Below, one piece after another: positions 6,401 through 9,475 of a stretch of DNA of 9,475 nt (positions within the stretch are counted from its first letter, which is position 1; each line of letters opens with the position of its first letter). Below the pieces are notes generated by a model. That model was not told where the DNA came from, searched no databases, and saw only the letters and a program-made list of their open reading frames with translations. Both the position numbers and the translations under genes were made by a program. Source of the DNA: Erysipelotrichaceae bacterium (lineage in GTDB: Bacteria; Bacillota_I; Bacilli_A; Erysipelotrichales; Coprobacillaceae); contig JAJQGQ010000282.1 in NCBI GenBank assembly GCA_021200395.1, positions 1 to 9,475 of the forward strand, in the 5' to 3' direction.

Positions 6401-7328
6401 ACTTAGTGGAGAAGCAATACCATTATTAAAACAATTCTTTGCTTCAGCACGTCTAGAAGAAGACTTCGGTAATGCAAGAGTTGTTAGAGATACCTATCAA
6501 AAAGTTAAACAACAAGCTCTTAAGCATCATCCAACACAAAGATGCATTCTTAGTGAAGATATCATCATACAAAATAAAGTAAAGTCTTATGATGATTTAG
6601 TTCATGAACTTGATAATCTTATTGGAATTAATGATGCTAAAACACAAATAAAGAAAACAATAGCTATATATCAATTCTTTAAAGAAGAGAATATGGAAAT
6701 TTCTATGTATATGAATATGTTGTTTTTAGGTCGTTCAGGTACAGGAAAAACAACAGTATCTGAGTTATTTGGGCAAATGCTTTATAGCATTGGTGTGATT
6801 AAAACACCAAAAGTCATCTCTATTAAACCATATGAATTGAATAATTCTTCTTTATCAAATTATTGTGAAAAAGCTATAGGTGGTATTTTAGTTGTTGAAG
6901 ATGCACAATTGTTACTTTCTAACAATGCATATACAAATATATTATTAGATATGACAGATAAATATAAAAATAATCTGATTATTATATTATCTGGACAAGA
7001 AAATGAAATTATTCCTTATCTTGATAATGTATCATTAAAACCAAGATTTCCAACAACAGTATTATTTAATGATTTTTCTACTGATGAACTTATCCAATTA
7101 TTTTTAAAACTATGTCATGATAAACATGATGGTAAGTTCACGATATCTAAAGAAGGCATTGAACGCTTAAAAGAAATACTAGAAATACAAAAGAATCAAC
7201 CACAATTTTCAAATATACATACTGTAGAAAATTTATTTGAAGATACCATTCGAACACATATAGTTAATTTGGCACAGTATCCAGATAAAACTGATAGATA
7301 TACTATCAGTGTTTATGATTTTAATTAA
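3459..7328 (+). CDS. Sel1-repeat protein with tandem CbbX/SpoVK-type AAA+ ATPase domains
   Basis: A 1289-aa cytoplasmic multidomain protein. Residues about 3-505 hold roughly twelve Sel1/TPR-like repeats of 35-45 aa (for example LGYMYSLGQGVPKN, LGRCYYVGIYVEKDYKKA, LGEMYYYGKYVKQDYSKA), a protein-binding solenoid. Residues about 560-765 resemble an AAA+ fold without a P-loop. The next AAA+ (about 787-1040) looks complete: Walker A GNPGTGKTT (828-836), pore-loop-like YIGQT (868-872), Walker B ILFIDE (887-892), sensor-1 region VIFAGY (930-935), arginine in MKSR (952) and GNARVVRD (1004-1011). A last AAA+ (about 1044-1289) has Walker A GRSGTGKTT (1091-1099) but VVED where Walker B is expected. The family includes CbbX, SpoVK and EccA, which remodel partner proteins; the partner here is unknown. 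I chose the ATG at 3459 because GGGGA sits eight bases upstream; the in-frame TTG 3426, ATG 3435 and ATG 3444 lack good ribosome binding sites. rnz follows after 16 bp. Confidence 0.88.
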   Translation: MNSDKEYEIAKRYYDNADYKNALTILRQIYQYNGQACFLLGYMYSLGQGVPKNQKIAIKYFEYGDSLGNTDCMNNLGNYYNNSYKSSDHQKAFRYYQKAANMNHPFATFHLAEMYDQGRGTNVDYPLAMTYYKKAISLGNHQVKAYNRTGIIYQLYYKDDQNALKYYEQAATRGYIYGKYNIAFLYKYQLKIIDQAIKAFQAIILELKNKIQTLTQDEKIVYLDSQYELADIYLNGHKYGCVTKQKEGNELLNDCINKGHNKSMYYVADAILKELYFDNYNKTYSKKDTQDYQYALQLYQALAQKGESDAMYKLGLAYSKNIAGINRDDKASFTWFEKAAKMNHASAIGRLGRCYYVGIYVEKDYKKAIELFNQAIQLGDAYAMYRLGLAYAFGCGVEEDLSKAGYWYERANVAIEQSDSVFIDRIDLGTLYNNLGICYENGNGVQQSYQNAFNLYVKDYQLGSDYGCYNLGEMYYYGKYVKQDYSKAYDYFSKSAQHNHQSSIKMLEQMQKQGYGIKEVDDEDAVVLNLFEKSNKRIEKLEDFHLSNKDFNTINNYIKYRANTHETIRYNMMLHGDNDRIEDLISIIQKEMNYNGINNKCRICDENYFVQNYQKILEEYKEYKYGMIVIMDCVEFDDQSQESKRAHHKYDNIWKDISYAINDSSLTFIICSPDNILKNRFMKDEVFYNHTFNHHMMIPNMDNDQIYNYLMIYIEDHRYTTTSNFNNRIKDYIINVYPNSSLKNKSFAETLYNDIVTNYIGNNYNDKVFHEDCIPAYHKTKSFEEATEQLNQLIGLSSVKEAFKDLSLLTKYGELDRKKNPLHMVFSGNPGTGKTTVARLAADILYSIGIIEKNKVKIVSASDLIAQYIGQTAPQTKKACEDAYGGILFIDEAYLIAPDKNQPSSSDKFKDECIGTLLQEMENNSDKLIVIFAGYTKEMENLIHSNPGMKSRIYKVIEFEDYTDDELTEIFTKLCNEDNYELSGEAIPLLKQFFASARLEEDFGNARVVRDTYQKVKQQALKHHPTQRCILSEDIIIQNKVKSYDDLVHELDNLIGINDAKTQIKKTIAIYQFFKEENMEISMYMNMLFLGRSGTGKTTVSELFGQMLYSIGVIKTPKVISIKPYELNNSSLSNYCEKAIGGILVVEDAQLLLSNNAYTNILLDMTDKYKNNLIIILSGQENEIIPYLDNVSLKPRFPTTVLFNDFSTDELIQLFLKLCHDKHDGKFTISKEGIERLKEILEIQKNQPQFSNIHTVENLFEDTIRTHIVNLAQYPDKTDRYTISVYDFN
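7290..7310 (+). other. Stem-loop in the 3' end of the AAA+ gene
   Basis: ACTGATAG (7290-7297) and CTATCAGT (7303-7310) form a perfect 8-bp stem with a 5-base loop, followed by T-rich sequence through the AAA+ stop codon and 34 bases before the rnz start. The stem is AT-rich and the T-run is interrupted, so at most it would cause partial termination or mark an mRNA processing site between the two genes. Confidence 0.3.
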
Positions 7329-7344
7329 TGTGAGGAGTGAGACT

Positions 7345-8256
7345 ATGTTAGATGTATGTTTACTTGGAACATCAGGCATGATGCCTTTGCCTAATCGTTG
7401 GTTAACATCATGTATGTTAAGATATAATGGAAGTAGTTTATTAATAGATTGTGGTGAAGGCACACAAATAGCGATTAAAGAAGCAGATAGACATTTTAAA
7501 TCAATAGATATTATATGTATTACCCATTTTCATGCTGATCATATTAGTGGATTACCAGGATTATTATTGGCTATTGCGAATTCAAATAGAGTTGAACCAT
7601 TAATTATGATAGGTCCTATTGGTCTTACGAAAGTTGTGCAATCATTATGTATCATTGCTCCTGAACTACCATTTCCCATTCAATGTATAGAAATCAATAA
7701 AAAAGATGAATACTTTGAAATCAATGGATATCATATCCATGCCTTTAAAATTGATCATAAAGTGTTATGTTATGGCTATGCGATAGAAGTCAAACGTCAG
7801 GGACGTTTTGACAAAGATAAAGCCAAAGCAAACAATGTGCCTTTATCATTATGGAATAAACTTCAACATGGTGAAACCATTGTTGAAAACAATATCACAT
7901 ATACACCTGATATGGTCTTGGGAAATCCACGTAAAGGATTAAAGATGACTTATTGTACAGATAGTAGACCAGTTCGTTCAATAGTTGAAGCTGCTAAAGA
8001 TTCTGATCTATTTATATGTGAAGGTATGTATGGTGATGAAGATAAAAAAGAAAAAGCTATCCAAAAGAAACATATGATGTTTAGTGAAGCAGCTACTTTA
8101 GCAAAGAAAGCAAACGTAAAAGAATTATGGTTAACTCACTATTCGCCATCGCTTATCAATGCTAAGCAATATTTATTGAATACTCAAAAAATCTTCAACC
8201 AAACTTATTTGGGAGAAGATGGTAAGAGTATTGACTTGATGTTTGAAGATGAATGA
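7345..8256 (+). CDS. rnz: Ribonuclease Z (tRNA 3'-end endonuclease), metallo-beta-lactamase fold
   Basis: A 303-aa protein, the usual length of bacterial short-form RNase Z, which cuts tRNA precursors 3' of the discriminator base. The zinc ligands are in place: HFHADH (His61, His63, Asp65, His66), His138 in DHKVLCYGY, Asp206 in YCTDSRP and His265 in THYSPSL. His243 in KKHMMFSEAA matches the RNase Z catalytic histidine region. RNase Z signatures also include LLIDCGEGTQ (32-41), GRFDKDKAK (153-161) and EGMYG (226-230). The Gly-Pro-rich exosite of E. coli or B. subtilis enzymes is shortened here (NNVPLSLWNKL), and CTD replaces GDT; both recall RNase Z forms I associate with gut Clostridia. The start at 7345 has GAGGAG seven bases upstream; the GTG at 7309 inside the upstream gene has no such support. 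Likely co-transcribed with the Sel1-AAA+ gene. Confidence 0.9.
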   Translation: MLDVCLLGTSGMMPLPNRWLTSCMLRYNGSSLLIDCGEGTQIAIKEADRHFKSIDIICITHFHADHISGLPGLLLAIANSNRVEPLIMIGPIGLTKVVQSLCIIAPELPFPIQCIEINKKDEYFEINGYHIHAFKIDHKVLCYGYAIEVKRQGRFDKDKAKANNVPLSLWNKLQHGETIVENNITYTPDMVLGNPRKGLKMTYCTDSRPVRSIVEAAKDSDLFICEGMYGDEDKKEKAIQKKHMMFSEAATLAKKANVKELWLTHYSPSLINAKQYLLNTQKIFNQTYLGEDGKSIDLMFEDE

Positions 8257-8327
8257 TGATATTTCAGGAATGTTTTTTCTTAGTATGATTTCTTTTATTT
8301 TTTAGTATCGAAATCGTATCAATGACA

Positions 8328-8333
8328 TATAAT
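8328..8333 (+). promoter_or_regulatory. Isolated TATAAT between rnz and the terminator
   Basis: A perfect TATAAT lies in the 200-bp non-coding stretch after rnz. No acceptable -35 is present at 16-18 bp, and the surroundings are AT-rich, so chance is likely. If active it would produce an untranslated RNA of about 85 bases ending at the 8387-8424 hairpin. Otherwise the stretch 8257-8386 shows no ORF with a credible ribosome binding site and no repeat. Confidence 0.15.
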
Positions 8334-8386
8334 GACTATTTGGGGAATTTACAATTATAAAAAAGCAATAAAATAGTAGCGTTTGA

Positions 8387-8424
8387 TATAAGAAGGACAG
8401 TTCAAACAAACTGTCCTTCTTATA
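8387..8424. terminator. Strong bidirectional terminator hairpin between rnz and abiEii
   Basis: A perfect 16-bp stem (8387-8402 with 8409-8424) closes a 6-base loop, CAAACA. The sequence CTTCTTATA trails the stem on each strand, partly providing a T-rich tail in both directions. It lies between the convergent rnz and abiEii genes, 32 bases from the abiEii stop, and would insulate the two units. Confidence 0.75.
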
Positions 8425-8456
8425 ACTTAATATATTGATTTTAAAGATTATTCTAA

Positions 8457-9278
8457 TTAATTGGTAATTATATAAGCATTTAAACTATGCAGAAAATCTA
8501 ATATTGATGTTAAAATAACATCAATGTTTTCATTGACCCAATTTCTTCTTGAAGTTTTCAATGTGTTTTCATATGTTTTGTTTTTAAATGTATTATTAAC
8601 TCTTCTAATAATATCATCCATATTATTTTCTCTCATACCTTCATCTAAGAAAATATACTTTTCAAAACATTTCATTAATCGATCTTTGTCCATTTTATCA
8701 ATTAAAAAATACATATCAAAAATATCCTTATAACGTCTAGAGAACATTCCAAACTTTAATAATGATCTTAGTTTCTCGGTGAACATTTGTTCCATGGAGT
8801 TCATAAGCAAATATACTCCATCATCATTTAAACAAACATCGAAACAATATTCAATTTGATCAATAGTAAGATCCTTATGAACACCAAAATCAATCTTGCT
8901 TTCAACAAAATCACTATGGCTATCCTCAATATGCACATAAACTCTTTTTCCATGATAATCCTGTTGTTTTAATTCTTCGATTTTTCCTGAAATGGAAAAT
9001 CTCAATCCATCAACACCATTTAATTCCTCAATAAAGCGAACTATCGATTCATCACTTAAAGAATATCTGATAAAATCGATGTCAATATCGCGTGTTGCGC
9101 GTCTAACATTATGAGAAATACTTCTCATAACTACCCCACCTTTAATAGTAACATGATTTTTTAAAGAGCTGGTTGCAATAGCATGTAATACAATATCCTG
9201 ACATACTTTAGAATCAGCATTCTCATCTTCATATCCTTCTTCAATAGTTTTCTTTATCAAATCCTTAATATATACCAT
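8457..9278 (-). CDS. AbiEii/AbiGii-family nucleotidyltransferase toxin
   Basis: A 273-aa protein of the AbiEii family, the toxin half of type IV toxin-antitoxin systems first described as phage abortive-infection modules. The nucleotidyltransferase core is visible: KGGVVM (46-51, the GG motif), RDIDID (63-68, with Asp64 and Asp66 as metal ligands), and Asp130 in SKIDFG as the likely third acidic residue. The C-terminal part carries EKLRSLL (168-174) and RRYKDIFDMYFLI (181-193), matching the family's EKL...R...KDxxDxY signature. Related enzymes transfer nucleotides to tRNA or bind GTP; the target here is unknown. The ATG at 9278 is preceded by GGAGG (9290-9286) and overlaps the upstream stop as TGATG, which implies translational coupling. 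A TTG one codon earlier is an alternative but overlaps less neatly. Length and motifs suggest an intact gene. Confidence 0.88.
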   Translation of the reverse strand: MVYIKDLIKKTIEEGYEDENADSKVCQDIVLHAIATSSLKNHVTIKGGVVMRSISHNVRRATRDIDIDFIRYSLSDESIVRFIEELNGVDGLRFSISGKIEELKQQDYHGKRVYVHIEDSHSDFVESKIDFGVHKDLTIDQIEYCFDVCLNDDGVYLLMNSMEQMFTEKLRSLLKFGMFSRRYKDIFDMYFLIDKMDKDRLMKCFEKYIFLDEGMRENNMDDIIRRVNNTFKNKTYENTLKTSRRNWVNENIDVILTSILDFLHSLNAYIITN

Positions 9279-9475
9279 CAAAACACCTCCGTCCGAAGTG
9301 TTTCTATAACCATACTACTTTTAGGTAATAGAGTTGCATAATCTTCAATTTGTTGTATATCTAGATCATTGATAATATTTCTATATGAATGAATGATTTC
9401 TTTATAATAGTCATAGGGTAATTTATTTTTATAACGAATTACTTCAATTAATAATCGTTCTTTATTATATGAACT
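9278..9475 (-). CDS. AbiEi-type antitoxin/regulator, C-terminal part (runs off the window)
   Basis: An open frame enters at the right edge and ends at TGA (9280-9278), giving 65 residues ending LRTEVF. The frame is free of stops throughout. YNKERLLIEVIRYKNKLPYD, then YYKEIIHSYRN, DIQQIEDYATLL and a final helix (SSMVIETLRTEVF) match the C-terminal helical pattern of AbiEi proteins (D/N-x-E-R-x-L-x-x-x-I/L-R, then a Tyr, then E-Y-A). In these systems the antitoxin gene lies immediately upstream of the toxin and represses the shared promoter through an N-terminal winged helix, which here would be beyond 9475. The one-base stop/start overlap with the toxin gene is typical of the pair. The identification rests on the C-terminal pattern and context, so the exact subfamily is not certain. 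Confidence 0.78.
   Translation of the reverse strand, partial: SSYNKERLLIEVIRYKNKLPYDYYKEIIHSYRNIINDLDIQQIEDYATLLPKSSMVIETLRTEVF

Noticed and set aside
7309..7344. GTG start of rnz overlapping the AAA+ gene
   Set aside because: There is no ribosome binding site there. The ATG at 7345 follows GAGGAG, and MLDVCLLGTSG is the normal RNase Z N-terminus.
8271..8306. Tiny frames such as ATG TTT TTT CTT... in the gap after rnz
   Set aside because: They are about a dozen codons long, with AGGA too close to the ATG and no conserved features.

Overview
The window is strongly AT-rich. It uses Bacillota-style AGGAGG-like ribosome binding sites, and TGA is a stop while tryptophan is TGG, so this is not the Mollicutes code. 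Together with the FabK-like flavoprotein and an RNase Z carrying a Cys-Thr-Asp variant of the usual Gly-Asp-Thr motif, this points to a low-GC anaerobic Bacillota, possibly a gut member of the Erysipelotrichales/Coprobacillaceae or a related clostridial group. That placement is inference; no rRNA or other marker is present.

Layout, left to right. (1) 63-1752: a TetR-family repressor gene and a FabK/nitronate-monooxygenase-like flavoprotein gene are divergently transcribed from a 145-bp intergenic region holding two overlapping palindromes, a typical local repressor-target pair. A strong hairpin at 1756-1788 ends the flavoprotein gene and can also serve the convergent unit. (2) 1811-3248, minus strand: an alpha/beta-hydrolase (esterase-like, 301 aa from a corrected start) is followed 10 bp later by a 173-aa protein of unknown function; both probably come from one promoter at about 3270. 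(3) 3383-8256, plus strand: an extended -10 promoter and a perfect 15-bp palindrome precede a 1289-aa protein of about a dozen Sel1/TPR-like repeats, a degenerate nucleotide-binding-like region and two CbbX/SpoVK-type AAA+ domains. Sixteen bp later comes rnz (RNase Z), probably co-transcribed. A 16-bp perfect hairpin at 8387-8424 separates this unit from the next convergent one. (4) 8457-9475, minus strand: an AbiEii-type nucleotidyltransferase toxin gene, whose start codon overlaps by one base the stop of a gene that runs off the right edge and looks like the C-terminus of an AbiEi-type antitoxin. This is a type IV (AbiE) toxin-antitoxin / phage-abortive module.

The most unusual item is the Sel1-AAA+ giant. 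Only the middle ATPase module looks fully intact. The module before it has lost its P-loop, and the one after it keeps the P-loop but has an altered Walker B, no recognisable pore loop and no sensor-2 arginine. No insertion sequence, CRISPR array, tRNA or rRNA was seen.
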